Positions 20,035 to 33,619 are shown, numbered from the stretch's first letter. The stretch is DNA of 64,000 bases from Climacium dendroides (GCA_950106755.1 OX467083.1:35769029-35833028), one strand, 5' to 3'. Numbers and translations: made by a program. The notes: generated by a model not told the origin, from the sequence alone.

Positions 20035-22369
20035 CCTTTACGTAGTTGTAGAGAATACAATCTTTTTAGAGATTTTTCTTAGAGATAAAATTGCTTAAGA
20101 AGGAGCATCTTTAGATTAGGAAAATGGATTTTTAAAATTTAAAAAAAAAAAATTAATATATTTTTAAAATATAACTTCAAAATCTGTATTTTCTTGATGT
20201 TTTCCATTGTGCATTTTTGGTGCATAACTTTTAGAGATAAATTTTTTTAGGTTTGAAATTTCAAAGGCATTCTATTTTCAATGCTTTATAAATTATCTAT
20301 ATTTTATTATATTTTAAAAAAAGTTTATTCCAAAAGTCACATTACTCACCTAAATAGGCCTTTTTGAGCCAAATCCAACAAGTGTTTTGCAATCACTAAA
20401 GTTTTGTTTTGACAAATTTTAGAGTATGTACTTATTGTTTGGGACAATTTAAAAAAAAAATTAATCACGATGCCATATTTTGTTTACTATGATGAAAAGG
20501 TCCTAGTATGTAGGATGTTGCACCAATTAGAATTTATAAATTCGTTTGACATTATTCGTGGAGACGGTTTAACTAAAATGAAACGGATTATATTAAATAA
20601 AGGGCACTAAAAGGGATGCTGTAATCAGATTTGGAGTGCCAATCAGTCGTTGCCGAGTTCCTGAGAGTAAACAATTTTAATCTTACTATTTTAATTTGTA
20701 TATTTACATATGTTTACGTGTAAATAATGGGAAAAATACATCCAAATATTAGGTACTGTAGTGTATGTAGGTGCAACATAGACTCAACAAAAGAAGACCT
20801 AATTTGAACCTACAATACTTTCACATTACCACAGTCAAGAAATTTGCAAGTATACTATTAATAGGGTCAAAACATGTTCCACAGCATTCATGATCAATGT
20901 AGTCACATTAGCAACAATTACTAGTAAAGGGTAGCTTCATTTATGATTACCAAGTTGTCAATCTACATGAAGTTGGAAATACAATGCCTACATACATGGG
21001 GAATTTCTTGAGGGAATTTCATTAAAATGGCGGTATTCCATGTGTCACTTTTAGATTGCCTGTTCTAGAGTGTAAAAGTGATATCTAGGATACGCATAGT
21101 TTTCAAGAATCTTGAACTTTTATAGATTTAAGAAATCTAGGACAAATATAGATTTTATATTGTACAATCTAAATTGTTGATAAGAACATCTAATACTAAT
21201 GTAAATTATTTTCACACATCTAAAAAATGTATAGATTTCAAACATCTAGAATGTTCGTACACTTTAGACCATTTGCTTTGAACTGTAAAAACAGCCAAAG
21301 TAGTGGAATTTGCCATTTTAACAAAATTGCCCGTACACATGAGTACAAAGTTGTCAATTTACCTAAAGCTGGAAACAAAATGCCTACATACAGCTTCTAC
21401 TTCTTCTATATTCCAAAATCTAGTCCCCATCTGTAATATCAAGTTACCAAAATCCAGTTGGAAGGATGTGAAAGCATAGACGGCATTAATCTCACCAACT
21501 TCTAAGGACTACATGTTTATCCTATGAACCTGCAAATTCACATGGCTAGATACAATTTAAACATGATCCCCATTGAAATTCCAAGACTCACATTGAAAAA
21601 CCACGGTAAGAACATACATACTAGTGGACCATAGCAAGCAACTATTCTTCATCTAATTCCAATGTGAAAGTATGACCACTGCTATTGGAATTTATTGAAG
21701 TATTGGAGGCACTAGGATGAGAGCTAAAAGAACTGTCCACCCAATCTTTGCTAGTTAAATCAGTGGGTGCAGGTTGAATTGGTGTACTTTCTTTAGAGCT
21801 GATTACTTTGTGTTGGCCTGCAGCAAGGACTTCCAAAGCTTTTTTTTATTTTTACCTTCAGCTTTGCATCAGTTGGGAGGGGGTTGAAGTAGTTGACCTA
21901 CAAGAGCAATGAAGAAAAAATGAGAAATGATTACAAAAATCACATAAGAAACACAAAATAATCCTAACTATACAAAAAATTTACTCTCAAATTAGCATTA
22001 GAAAGACATATTTTATAACAGTTTGAACTCCTAAATGCATGATTGAAACCAAATTCACATCTTTTATATGAAACTGTATGATTCTGTAAACTATCTCTCA
22101 TCTTGTAGACAACCTCTTTCCTCTCCTATACAATCACCCAAGCAAAAGAATTACAAATTAGTAGTACAATAGAAGACATGTCAAATGTCATGGAAAATAA
22201 AGCCATTAAATTAAGGCTCAAGTAATGCCAATATTTTTTTATTATAATAGTGTACAATAAATAAATTACAATGTAGAAGAGCACAGACACAACTATCACA
22301 TGAATTCTTTGTATTGGTAAGATACTAAAAAAAAGATTGAGAATACCTAACATCCTAAAAAAATAGAAA
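20035..22369. other. AT-rich, no certain gene
   Basis: A diverged direct repeat of about 60 bp (GTTGTCAATCTACATGAAG and CAATGCCTACATACA) occurs at about 20950 and 21345. Otherwise only the weak minus-strand frame at 21642-21836 is of note. Confidence 0.4.
21642..21836 (-). CDS. possible 3' exon of an unknown protein
   Basis: A 64-codon minus-strand frame rich in Ser, Thr and Asn and ending FTLELDEE has the look of a disordered acidic C-terminus. Just upstream on the same strand (about 21860-21905) lies VNYFNPLPTDAKLK between an acceptor-like TTGTAG and a donor-like AAG/GTAAAA, but the two do not join in phase without a frameshift. I do not recognise the protein; it may be a decayed gene. Confidence 0.2.
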   Translation of the reverse strand: MEVLAAGQHKVISSKESTPIQPAPTDLTSKDWVDSSFSSHPSASNTSINSNSSGHTFTLELDEE

Positions 22370-22370
22370 C

Positions 22371-22560
22371 AAAATTCTTCCTAAATAAGAAACAATAACA
22401 TTAAGGGAAAGCCAACAAAAATTCTTCCTAAACAAGAAGAAACAACACCACTAAGGGGTAAGCCAACAAAAATTCTTCCTTAACAAGAAAGAACACCACC
22501 ACTAAGGAAACGCCAAAAAAAGTTCTTCTTAAAGAAGAAGAAACAATACCACTAAGGTGG
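22371..22560. repeat. tandem repeat, about 50-bp unit, four copies
   Basis: AATTCTTCCTAAACAAGAAG-type units start at about 22373, 22420, 22471 and 22522, each followed by an ACCACTAAGG segment. Confidence 0.85.
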
Positions 22561-23251
22561 ACAAATATACTTGCACATGCAAACTCAAAGTGCAAAAAGA
22601 AAATTTGGCAACTAAAGACTTTTTAAATGCACTTATAGTAAAATAGGAAAGTTTACTTGTCAAGTGTAGAGTTTAGAAATACTTACAAGACAGTCATGCA
22701 ATCCCTTGATCCCTCATGACCCGCAGCGATGGGTTGGCCTTTGTATTTTGAAGCGCTTATTCATAGCTTCTCTACATAGCTTTGTTTTTTTTGCTTGAAG
22801 GCGTCCTTCATTGATTAATAAATTATTAGTCACGACCCCTTCAAGCATCCTACCGGCCTTGAAACTCTCTTATTTTTCCTTGATTTTTCAAATTTACGTT
22901 TCATTTGGGGCTAATGCTCTCTAAGATTTGCTCCAACTGTTCTCAATATGTTTTTTGGATCCCAAGGACCGAGAAACACCTTTTGTACTTTTAAGGTGAA
23001 TTGGGCTTTGAATTTTGGACATTGTTTATTCCAATCTAAGTGCCATAGAAATTCAAATGGTGCTTACTCCAAAGTATATCTTTGCATCGGCTCCCCAAAC
23101 TCCCTTGTTGGTGCTATAAAAGAATTTGCCTAAAAGAAAAGAATCTCGTGAACTATGTCTCAACTACCTAACATTGCAAGTGAATGTCCTTTTCCTAAAT
23201 TCTTGATCACTGAAGAGGAAGGTGTCCCAAAGGATCTACCACTTGAAGAAA
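22561..23251. other. no certain gene
   Basis: Weak + strand frames at 22948-23133 and 23155-23265 (the latter MSQLPNIASECPFPKF... 36 codons) may be remnants of one decayed gene. No domain is recognised. Confidence 0.3.
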
Positions 23252-23849
23252 TCACATCTTTCTAAGTTTTGGTCTTTTCCTCGAGCTGGGACCTATGGGA
23301 TTGGGAGTTGGACGGCATGGAGCTAGTGGAGGCTTTGATGTCCCTAGAGATTTGCCAATTACTAGCCTCTCCAGTGCTATAGCCTTTTCTTTACTTTTGT
23401 CGTGCTTCACAAGCTTTTTTGCTTGCTTCTTTTTGTATTCATTATAAGAACCCCATGTTTTAGGTGACAAGCCTGATTTTTTTAAACGGATTGTAGGTGA
23501 TGTCCAATGCAACAAATCCATATTTTTATGTCAACATTGATGTTACATTGAATGTTTTTTTGACATAAAACCATGGATTTGTTGCATTGGACATCACCTA
23601 AAATCTGCTTTAAAAAAATTAGGCTTGTCACTTAAAATATGAGTTTCTTATATATAATGATTTCTTCTTGTCCCACACTAGTTGCCGCAACATGTTCTGG
23701 GATTGCTTCTTTCTGACCACTTGCTCTTTCTGAACGATTGTTGACTGCAGAAAAGATAAAAATTCTACTTGCATTTTGGTGGAATAGGACTCACAATCCT
23801 CACAACCTCCTGCCCAAGCCTGATCAACCTGCACCTCAGGCAACTTCAT
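23252..23849 (-). pseudogene. decayed unknown frame interrupted by a MITE
   Basis: Two minus-strand frames lie on either side of the foldback at 23460-23636: 23628-23849 (begins MKLPEVQVDQAWAGGCEDCE, 73 codons) and 23252-23521 (89 codons, Lys-rich YNEYKKKQAKKLVKHDKSKE, ending in a basic KRPKLRKM). Composition looks coding but neither piece matches a family I know. The foldback supplies part of each frame, so the join is not reliable. Confidence 0.25.
23460..23636. mobile_element. foldback MITE
   Basis: Arms of about 75 bp run from TTTAGGTGACAAGCCTGA to the inverse TTAGGCTTGTCACTTAAA, sharing the AGGTGATGTCCAATGCAACA segment almost exactly. Inner text (TTTTATGTCAACATTGATG, TTACATTGAATGT) resembles the CACTA MITE at 26250-26481, so the two may share ancestry. 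Confidence 0.85.
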
Positions 23850-24439
23850 GGCATGTACCTCCTTTTGAAATTTGGGGACTGGGATGTACTTTCGATTGGT
23901 TTTATGGGATGTGTTTCAAGAAATGCTACACGCTCATGAGGCAGCAACATAAACAGTAGGCACTCCACAATCTCCCTTGAGTAATGAATGTCTTGTTGAA
24001 TTCAGAAGAGTAATGTCTTGTTGAATTCAGAAGCAAGACAGGCACATCCAACTTCCTCCCCATATCTTGTTGAATTCAGCTCATTTTGAGGAGCAATCTC
24101 AGGGGCAAATTCAGAAAGTAACTCGCATTTCACCATCTCCCTACAATTGAAGGGTGTTTTACTCAAGGCCTTCCTCTTCTAGCAACTCTGTCAGTGTTGA
24201 CAATCTGCACACAGTAAGGAAGTTCAATTCCAGCATGTGGTGTTGGCAATGGGCTAAGTACATTCAGTTCATCTCCACTCCTTTCTTATTTTTTGTCTCG
24301 TTGTACCTCCCATTTGAATTTGGCAGTTGAATTGCTATTTGTTGTTGCATTGGAGCAGTAGCCAGGGGATATTTTCTATGAGTTCTTTAGACTGCCCTCA
24401 CTGCCCTTTGCCAAAGGTGCACCTAGTGGGAATTCTAAA
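23850..24439. other. no gene seen
   Basis: Contains a short direct repeat (AATGTCTTGTTGAATTCAGA) at about 23987 and 24012 and a third partial copy near 24065. Nothing else is recognised. Confidence 0.4.
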
Positions 24440-24739
24440 CATTAGATGAAATTTCAGCCCTTTGGAGGGCTGTGAGTTCCCAACAGTTCCCAAACTGTGA
24501 GAACTGCCCTGTAGAGGGCCACGGCAACTTGCTGACATGGTCGAGAGACTACCACATTTGGAAAAAAAAATTCAAAAAAAAAATGAAAATTTTTTTTCAA
24601 CTTTTTTCTTCATTTCAAGACTATAGTTTTTTTAAGTTTTTTTTTGTTGGGAACAACTGTTCACTAGAATTTGCAAGGGGGACCAGTGTCAAGAATGGGC
24701 CTAAAACGGACCTCCCAGACCCCCAGAAATCATCTAATG
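24440..24739. mobile_element. 300-bp short form of a CATTAGATGA-ended element
   Basis: Ends are CATTAGATGAAATTTCAG and, inverted, CATTAGATGATTTCTGGGGG. Both end regions are present, in reverse orientation, at the two ends of 30769-32698, where about 1.6 kb separates them. No target duplication could be fixed. Confidence 0.7.
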
Positions 24740-26246
24740 ATTTTTTTAACTTATATGGGGGGTCCATGGGCACTTCATGCTATCGATACTCTTTTGGTGC
24801 TTGGAGAGGTGTCACGTATATGTGAATGTGCACTCCTGAGCCGTTCTACTAGTTTAAGAGGCTTAGAGGCCACAACCAATGAATTCAATTGGGCTTCCCC
24901 TACTACCTTTAGTACGCTAGAACATGCTCAAAAGCACATGAATCTAGTAGTGGAATTGGGACCCCAACATCAACATGTTTTTTAAAGGACATTTGCTCTC
25001 TTGTACTACTACAATGGTAGCTTGCATTTTTTTAATTTGGAGAAGAAAAACCAAATTGAGATATTGATTTTTTTTTACGAATTGGACTCTCTCTGTAGGA
25101 CAAGGGTGACCTCCTCCACCTTTGTTGGTTGATACCCACTTCTAGTTCAAGTCTCAAAGATTTTGCAGTGTTGCCATATCATCCATTCCCGCCTTGCCTT
25201 GCCTTTTTGACTTCTTCTCTGCCATGTATTCAAACCTAACAATAACATAAGTAATGAATTTAGGGTAATTACGGACCTATGCTGCTTTGTCAAAACATTT
25301 CTAATTTACTTTCCTACATTTAGGCACGTAGAAAGCAACCTAAGGAAAGGAAAGATCACATTACATGTTGTTATTACACCAGATGAAGTTATTTTAGATC
25401 ACTATTGTTAGAAAAACACAAAAATATTGCAAATTCAATATACTTTTAGATAATGAACTTTGTTTAGAATTCCATTTTTGTTCCCAATACCCTTTGTTCA
25501 AAATCAAATTTGTGTTATGGATTTAGTTAAAATTTGATAAAAAAAATTTGGATCCTTGACATAAATTGTAGGACCTTCATAGACACTCATTTATAAAAAA
25601 AAATTTGCAATGAAAACAAACCAAATAAGATAATTCACAATATGTATTGTTTATAAAACTGAGGTCATATTTATTGGATCTATCTATAGATCCAATTATA
25701 TATGCATTAATAGGATTAAGTGTTTCCTTGCTTCCTTTGAGAAAGGCCTTAATCAAAGTTTTTTACTATATGCCACTATGAAAAATCCTAATCATAAGAA
25801 GAAAATGGAGAACATAACCACAATAAATTTTCCAAAACCTATACTAGAAAACTCATTCATCACTTGCCTACAACTCTCAAGCATTGCGTGACGACCTTCA
25901 CAATCACGTAAGAAAAAACTCTTGAATTTGTTGTCTTTACCAATGTGTGTGCAATTTAGGCTACCTATTACTGAGTTTATTTGATCACATAGTACGCAAT
26001 TGCAAGAAATTGGGCAAGATACTTACTGGTTCTCTTTTTCTCACTACTCTGGTGTCTTATTTCTATCCTTGTTTCATGCTATGCCTTTGTCACAACACAA
26101 CTCTTCCGTCACATTGCACTTTCAACTCATACAGTAGAGTTCCTTTGTCACTTATACTAGGACTACCTACTCATTCCAAACTAGAAATGCAAAATTTGCA
26201 ACAATTCAAAGCCAGTAAACCAAAAACTACGAAATAGCGATGGAGC
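24740..26246. other. AT-rich, no gene seen
   Basis: Frames at 24671-24985 and 25947-26237 have no recognisable domain and are not called. Confidence 0.4.
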
Positions 26247-26249
26247 GCA

Positions 26250-26481
26250 CACTAGTAGGAGCCTATGTTTAAATTGACGGATTTTGTTCCACATCCAATG
26301 TAACAACCTTGTTTTTATGTCAACAATGACGACCAATAGAACATGAACATGTTACATTAGATGTTCATGTCTAATGTAACATGTTCATGTTCTATTGGTC
26401 GTCATTGTTGACATAAAAACAAGGTTGTTACATTGAATGTGAAACAAAATCCGTCAACTTAAACACGGGCTCCTACTAGTG
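26250..26481. mobile_element. CACTA-type foldback MITE with GCA duplication
   Basis: Starts CACTAGTAGGAGCC and ends GGCTCCTACTAGTG. The direct repeat GCA lies at 26247-26249 and 26482-26484, the 3-bp duplication of CACTA elements. Arms of about 110 bp are nearly identical inverted copies around a short centre at about 26355-26370. Confidence 0.9.
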
Positions 26482-26484
26482 GCA

Positions 26485-28749
26485 ACCTAAGATAGTTGAT
26501 TTTTTAACAAGAAGGAGAGAGAAGTTGAACAACAAGAATGGCGACAACCTAAACCAAATGCAGAAAATAACAAGGAGTACACTAGGTTTATATCTTAAGT
26601 GTTGCGACGCAGGAGCACCTAAACATCGCAACTCCTAAGCAACCCAACAAATCAGTTCTTAAAAATCTTCCTTCGATTTCTTCAGGTAGTATTGAGTCAT
26701 TTCCAATCAAGTGCAAAATCAAATCTTCTCAAATTTTCATGGCTTTTGGTTACAGAGTTCTGTGACAAGGCTTCAAGGTTTTACTTTTGCCCCACACTGC
26801 ACAGATGTGTTAGAATTCCATGCCATCCTTTCCGAAGGTTGAACAATTACTTTGAAATTAACACATCAAAGGATTGTTTTGGTGCCCTAAAATTTGATAA
26901 TATCGGCTTTCTCAATGAAAATTAGATAATTGTCAATGACAATCATTCATTCAAGATGTACTAGTTTTATAAGAAGTCTAGGGTTGCATCACTATGGACT
27001 GTGGATGTTTCCTAGATTTTTTTAGTTCTTCTATACGTAAGATAACATAGGTACTTACTACGTTCACAATTATTTCTTTTGTGGCATACACTATTGTTTT
27101 TTAGTCTTTTTTGAATTTTGTAGAAATGTTTATTAATTTATAAACCAAGTGACATGTTAAAGGACAAAGAAATTATTATATAAGATTTCAATAATAAAAT
27201 ATGAATAAGATAAGAATTAAACAATGAAGCAACATCTTGTACAAATACTATATTTGAAGTTGATACGTACATTGTAATGTGGAGATTTGTACATAAGATA
27301 TGAATCCAAAAACAAATATTTCATTTTCAAGCCATAATTGTGAATCCCAATCATTGATTTTTGCCTTATTTTGTTAATATCTCCTATTCTACAATTATAT
27401 TGACATTAATTGAGAAAATAATGACCATCTGCCTAAATCCAAAAATCATTTGTAAATTATATAATTTCCTAAATATGGCTCAATCATAAAAGTAAGAATG
27501 TATTCTATCATCCCCCCTTTTATATTTCATTGGAACCTCACAAAAAAATTTTAAAAAGAAAAGAAAAAAATTGACATATTAAACAACAATATTAAAAGTG
27601 TAGGAGTACATTTGAATTCATGTATTGAGGTTTGAAGAAGACATCATTGTACATCTTAGTCATTTAATTTGGCCTTTATCATGTGATCTTTCCAATGGTA
27701 CAAAAATATTTCCATTAATTATCGCCACCACTGGTTTCAAAATGTACATTAATTGCTATATATAGGTGCATTAAAAGATATAACATTTTGTTCCATATAG
27801 AATATGTGGCCACCCTTTGAATAATGATTAATGTATTGCAAGCACCTTTATCTTTAGCCTTTCTTTCAATTTCATGCTAAGTTTTATCAATACCTATTTT
27901 CAAATTGTTGTCTTTTAAGAATGCCGCATAAACCTCCAAACTACACTATATTGTGGAGCTCCAATATTGTAGAAGATGTGAATATTGAATAGGCTTTCTG
28001 ACTATATCCATAGAGAAAACAATGAAAGAGAAATTCTAGAGAAGAAGCTTTTTCAGATCCAGAATTAGAAGAATTGTCATATAATATATGCCCTTGCACA
28101 AAATGTAGAAAGAAAAAAAAACCCACCTATGCAATCTTCTTCGGTCATTAAACATCGTATTCAAAAGCACAACATGTGTGGGCGATATGAGGTGAGCATT
28201 GTAACTCTATTCAATGAGCACATAAACTATTTTGCACTATATTTAGACCTTATGCTTAAAATAGGTTTGTAGTACCTCATATGTGCTATGTATTTTATTT
28301 TAATGAAATGTGGGTTTAGATTTAGGATAAATCTTTTTAGGACCTTGTATTTATATTCTTGGTTTAGGGTAGAAGTTTAAATCTAGGGTTTTAAGACATT
28401 GTAAATTCAAGACCTTGTTTTTATTTTCCTAGTTTCAATAGAAGTTTTATTTTTAGAATACATGGACATTTTCTTTTTAAACATCATAACGTGCTTTATT
28501 CAATGTATTGCTTGTTTTAAGGTATGCTTTATATTGTAGGACTCTTTGAAGGGACACAAAGGTTATACTCTCTTCCTTTAAGTGCATTGCTGAGTTTTTG
28601 TGAGTCTCCATTTTGTCACTTGGAACTTATGATTTGTTTTTTGGGGATTTTTTTAGTTTTGAGTGAAATTTTATATACAAAAAGCCCCCAAAAGAGTGTA
28701 AAACCAAAATAGGTATGTCGCATATTAATATAGCATTTGGACCTAAATA
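26485..28749. other. AT-rich, no gene assigned
   Basis: A 77-codon frame at 26692-26925 (+) is unsupported. No element ends were recognised. Confidence 0.4.
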
Positions 28750-30190
28750 TAATGTTTTTTTAGTTATATTCAAATTTTGCATGTAAATAGAATAAAAGCC
28801 TAGAAATTGTACATAGTAAGCGTATTTAGTAGAAATTGCCCTAATTGTCTAAACTTGCCATTCATGTGACAAATCCTAGCTAAATTGGTCGAAGGGAACT
28901 ATGTGAAAATCCTAAAGCAAATTCCTAAATAAAGGTTTTAGTTTCCCCATTCCATCAACGAAATAGTAGAAACCTCAATTGTTAGTCTGTAGATGAAGAA
29001 AACTCAAGACAGGCTAAAGAAGGGCATCTACAACTTAAGTACAATGATTTGAAGTAAGAATCATGCCAGAAATCCAATGGCGCAATAGATTCACTAAGAT
29101 TCTCTTCCATTTGAAAGATTCTTTATTTACTAAAAATTAAAAGAGATAGCGAGATTTGATTCTCTTTTTTCAAATGTACAAAGTAAAAATATAATCTTGC
29201 ATATATTTTGTGGAATTCCAAAAGAGGTTCCATAAAAAAATTCGGAATTTTTTGATAGTTAGAAGATATCTTTCCTAACGGTCAACTACCAAATTCTATA
29301 TTGGGATATTCATAAGGATCACCAGGGGTACGATAAAATCTCACTAAAAATTTGAATAGCTTTTTTATGTTAATAATGCGTTTTGGCAAGTTTCGTGGCA
29401 TTTTGATAGTTAAAAAAATAAAAAATAAACAAGCTCCTCCAAAATTGGTGAAATTGAAGATCAAACATGGAGTTGACTAGCATATTGGGAGCACACAAAG
29501 TCGGATTGAAGTTAAAATGAGGTCTTCTCTTACTCCCTTGGACCTAATTTAGAGCCCCTACTTTTCATAGAAAAGTAAAAATCCAAAAATTGGATTTTTA
29601 CCCTTTTGGGTTGTTAAATTGTTGGTAGGATTTGTTTAATTTTTGTGAGAGAAAAAAGGGAGGGGAGTTTTTCTAAATTAGAAATGGCCTTCTAAAGCCA
29701 ATGGCCCAATCCGTTTGTAATTTGGAGTCTTTCTTTAGAAGTTAGAATGTTGGACCAACGTAGAAAGTGAAAATCTTGAAGTTTAGGATGAAAATCTTAA
29801 ATGATAAGATTATCTTGTAGGAATTGAAAGGGGGGACGAGAGTCCTTAGAAAAATATTTAAGGGATCTTGTTTTCCTTTCCTTTCACCCCTTGATTCATT
29901 TTGAACCACTTTATACACTTTGGGTCCATTTAGTTGAACTTTTTGCTATTGCGAGCCAAGTTATCAATTTGTGTGTTTTAAGAGCATTTTAGCTTCATTG
30001 TTGTGTTTTTCAAGCTTTTTTTAAAGGACATTGGGGCCCTTTCAAGCTTTGCTAATTTATTGTATGTTTGAGTTGAGTTTGTGCATTAATTTGGTTGTTT
30101 GGTGTTGTTGTACTTCCAAAACTTATACTAATCCTAGAGAAAAATTCCCTCTATACCTTGACGATGCCGCTTAGGGGGGCCTCTAGTGCT
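28750..30190 (+). repeat. dispersed repeat R, copy 1
   Basis: Diverged but continuous similarity with 50240-51745 in the same orientation, for example AGTAGAAACCTCAATTGTTA with AGTAGAAACTTCAATTGTTA, AGAAATCCAATGGC, and CAATGGC(C/A)CAATCC. The type is unknown; it could be part of a retrotransposon. Confidence 0.7.
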
Positions 30191-30768
30191 TAAGTGTGAA
30201 TATTTTGTAGATTAACACCTTTGTACTAACTTGTGGTTATATGTTTAGTTGGTACTAACATTTATACTAACGTATGTGGTAGTTTGGTGTTTGTACTAAC
30301 ACATTTATTGTCCATATTTTGCTTGTTCCATTCAGGGCGACAAAGCTTTGACTTCAAGTCCTATAGGTGTTCCTATATTTTTAATGATTTTTTCAAGTAC
30401 AATGTTTGATTAGTATAGACTTTTTCTAAAATTTTGGTAGAAAATCAAATGGTGGCGAAGCTTTGAACTTAGAACTAGGAAAATCTTCTTTGAGAGTTTA
30501 ATAAATGATTGAAATAAGCATTTCAATATAAGCTTTAGGTGGCAACTTGTTTCAAGGAAAATGGACATAAATTGCGATTTCTAAGTTGTTTTGAAGATAG
30601 TTGTGAAAACTTCAAGAGTTGCTAGAATTGCTAGAATTGTGCTGAAATTTGGTGCAAGATCTTATTAAAGTCCCATTTTTAGTAGATTAGAGTGTCAAGA
30701 ATTGCTCAAGTTTTCCGAAAATAGCAAAACTATAAAAAAAATGGACAAATTGTGAGAAAGTTATGAAG

Positions 30769-32698
30769 CATTAAATGATTTTGGGGGGTTCGGGATGAGG
30801 GCCGGGAGGGCCATTTTAGGCCCGTTCCCGACGCTGGTCCCCTCATAGATTCTAGTGAACGACTGTTCCCAACAAAAAAAAGTTTTTTTTGGAACATCCT
30901 TGGAACAGGCACTGCCTTGATCTTTTCCATTCAAATCATTGTCTATATGGTACCAATCTAGTAGAGAAAATCCATTTTGCCAAGAATTTTTTTTTTTTTT
31001 AAAACATAAGTTTAAATCAAACAAGCCTTTTGCATAATCCAAAGCTCGAGGATGTTTAGTAATATCCATTCTAGCCTAACTGCCACAAACATGTCATAAC
31101 TTAATGCTAAACAAATGTGTGGTAGAACACTAATAATAGTGTGAAATCAGTACATAAGTAAATGTCCAAGCTCTTCAAAGTCCTAAAAAGAGTGTAGTAT
31201 TTGGATAAGGAAATAGTATCAAGAACAAGAAATTCAATTCAGGTGAGGTAGTGAGCCTCACCTGCACCCATGACAACCCACGTCCAGATATGAGGTTAGT
31301 GGTCATATGCAAGGTGTCTACAGCTCACTCACAATGGTGAGTGTTGTAGTTTTCGCATGGAAAAATAGAGCAAACATGATGCATCCAAAATCCAAATACA
31401 TAAAACACCAAAATAATAATAAGCAACAGTTTCGAAAGCAACTTGGCTGGGCCACACCCTGTTACTTGCCTGAGATTTAACTTTCAGTACCCAGCAGCTT
31501 GCCAAGTTACTGTAATAAGGTAGGTGGCTCTTAAACCGACCCTTTAAGAGCTGATTGCATTTTTGGAATAGCTAAACATCTCAAAACAATTTTCAGTGAA
31601 TTTAGGTAGGAAGAAAAAAGGAATAGGCATCTAATCCAAGTCGTTTCATATTTTTGGGACCTTTGTGGAATTAGTTACAAATTTTTGAAGTTAAAACGCA
31701 GCGGTTTCTAAAACCGACCCCTTCTGAAATGTACGCAGGTAGTACATTTCAGAAGTAAAATGTACCAGATCAGTTTTAGAACCAGGTCGGTTTAAGAGCC
31801 ACCTACCGGTTTAAGAGCCACCTACCGGTTTAAGAGCCACCTACCTTACTAGCCATTGATTACAGCCCCTTCCATAAGAGTCCAGGTTATTTTTGGAAGT
31901 AATGATACTTATTTAATTAACAAGCTCCAGTAATTAACTAGCAAGTTAATCAGAGTTTACAATCAATGAATCTTGAGAAGATTTTTCAACAATGGAACTT
32001 TATTCAGTCGTCATTTGGGAAACATAATGGGCAGTTATAGGATCATTTGTATCAATTATGCTTTGGTAGTCTCATAATTGTCATAGGTTTGTCCAGGTAA
32101 GATTTGAACATGTAAGTACTAGGCTCCTTATTCAAAAATAGACTTGGCAAAAAAACTTGTGTAGGGATCATTTGGTTCAATTTAAATAACGGGAGGAGGA
32201 TAGCGTGTGAGATCCTCATATAAAGTTATGAGACTCATATTTGATAGAATTTTTTTTTTTAATTTAGAAAAAATAAAGCAAAAAATTGTGTCATATACTT
32301 ATAGAATGATAAAAATAGACAAATTCCAAAGTAATAACTAGCTATCAAATCCCATAAGATTATTCTTGAATTAGGAATATTTTTAAAGAACATCACATGC
32401 ATCATCCTTCTAAAATTTTATCAATTATAAAATGGTCAATATTCCTGGTTTTCAATTATCTAAGGGTGATCTTATATCTATTCAAGATAATTTTTACTTG
32501 GGGATAAAAGCTTAAAAAAGAAAACAAATTATAGTCTTGAAATGAAGAAAAAAGTTGAATTTTTTTTAAATTTTTTTCAGACGTGACAGTCTCTCCACCC
32601 TGTCAGCAAGCTGTTGTGGCCCTCTGCAAGGCAATTCTTGCAATTTGGAAACTGTTGGGAACTCATAGCCCTCTAAAGGACTGAAATCTCATCTAATG
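30769..32698. mobile_element. 1.9-kb long form of the CATTAGATGA-ended element
   Basis: The first about 120 bp (CATTAAATGATTTTGGGGGG...) and the last about 200 bp (to CTCATCTAATG) match the two halves of 24440-24739 in reverse orientation. The extra 1.6 kb starts in an A/T run at about 30880 and ends near 32510. It contains the MITE at 31518-31846 and no recognised transposase. Confidence 0.65.
31518..31846. mobile_element. TA-flanked MITE with multiplied right terminal repeat
   Basis: Left end AGGTAGGTGGCTCTTAAACC; the right end carries this sequence inverted almost three times in tandem (19-bp unit GGTTTAAGAGCCACCTACC). TA lies at 31516-31517 and 31847-31848. Inside is a perfect 14-bp inverted pair CTTCTGAAATGTAC / GTACATTTCAGAAG at about 31727-31758. 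Confidence 0.82.
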
Positions 32699-33619
32699 GT
32701 TTGAATTTTTGGTGTTGAACAAGTTATTTTGGAGGTGTTTTTATAAGTTATTGTCAATGTTCTTGTAGCATTGACAAGAGTTCAAAAAGAAAGTTGAAGA
32801 GTTGATAGGATTAAGTTGAAATCTTGGCAAAGCCATTTGGACCATTAGAAGTTGGATAGAATAATAATTGACTTGTAGAATTTTCAAATTCAATTATTGT
32901 TTGGGAATTTGAAGCAATTATTTAGTTGATTAAAGTCAAACTTTGAAAACCAAATAATTGAGGTAGAATAGTGTTTTATATTTTTGGGAAGCTAGCAACA
33001 GATTTTAATAAAAAATGATAAACATCTAAAAATAGTAATTTGTCAAAAGTCAAACCATGAGGTACAATACATGCAAGTAGAAATTAGAGTTAAGAAATCA
33101 AGAACAAGTTAGAACTTAGAAATTTAACAATAGAAGTTGGAAGAAAACACTTAGAGAATTCCATAACTAATTTAGTTCTCCACAATAAGTTTATAGTTCA
33201 GAAGTTAGAGTAGGATGAAGTTTAGATGAACAAATGGATGAAAACGTAGTAGAAACTTTTCATCCAAGTCAAAACTTGGAACAAAGTAAGATCAAAGCAA
33301 AACAAGGAAGTATAAATTTTTTGAGATAAAACCAAATAGGAACCCAGTAAAAACCTTGGATGAAGTTTTAAATCCTTTTTTAAAGCCTAATTTTTATCTT
33401 TTGATAACTTTTGCGAAGAAGGTCTAAATTTGAAGTGTCTTAGGTTTTTGAAATTTGCATAAAAAAAGTCTACAATTTAAGATAGTTAGTTTCAGAGATC
33501 CGTTTTAGAAAAACCACAACGGCTTGTCAAATGGCTAGATTAGGCACTTGAATGTGATTAAGTAGATTTTTTTAAAGTTTCTTTCTCTAAATTGCAACCC
33601 CTATAATAAAAAGAATCCA
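32699..33619. other. AT-rich, no gene seen
   Basis: No coding frame or element end recognised; may include the upstream part of the CACTA element whose transposase remnant follows. Confidence 0.35.
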
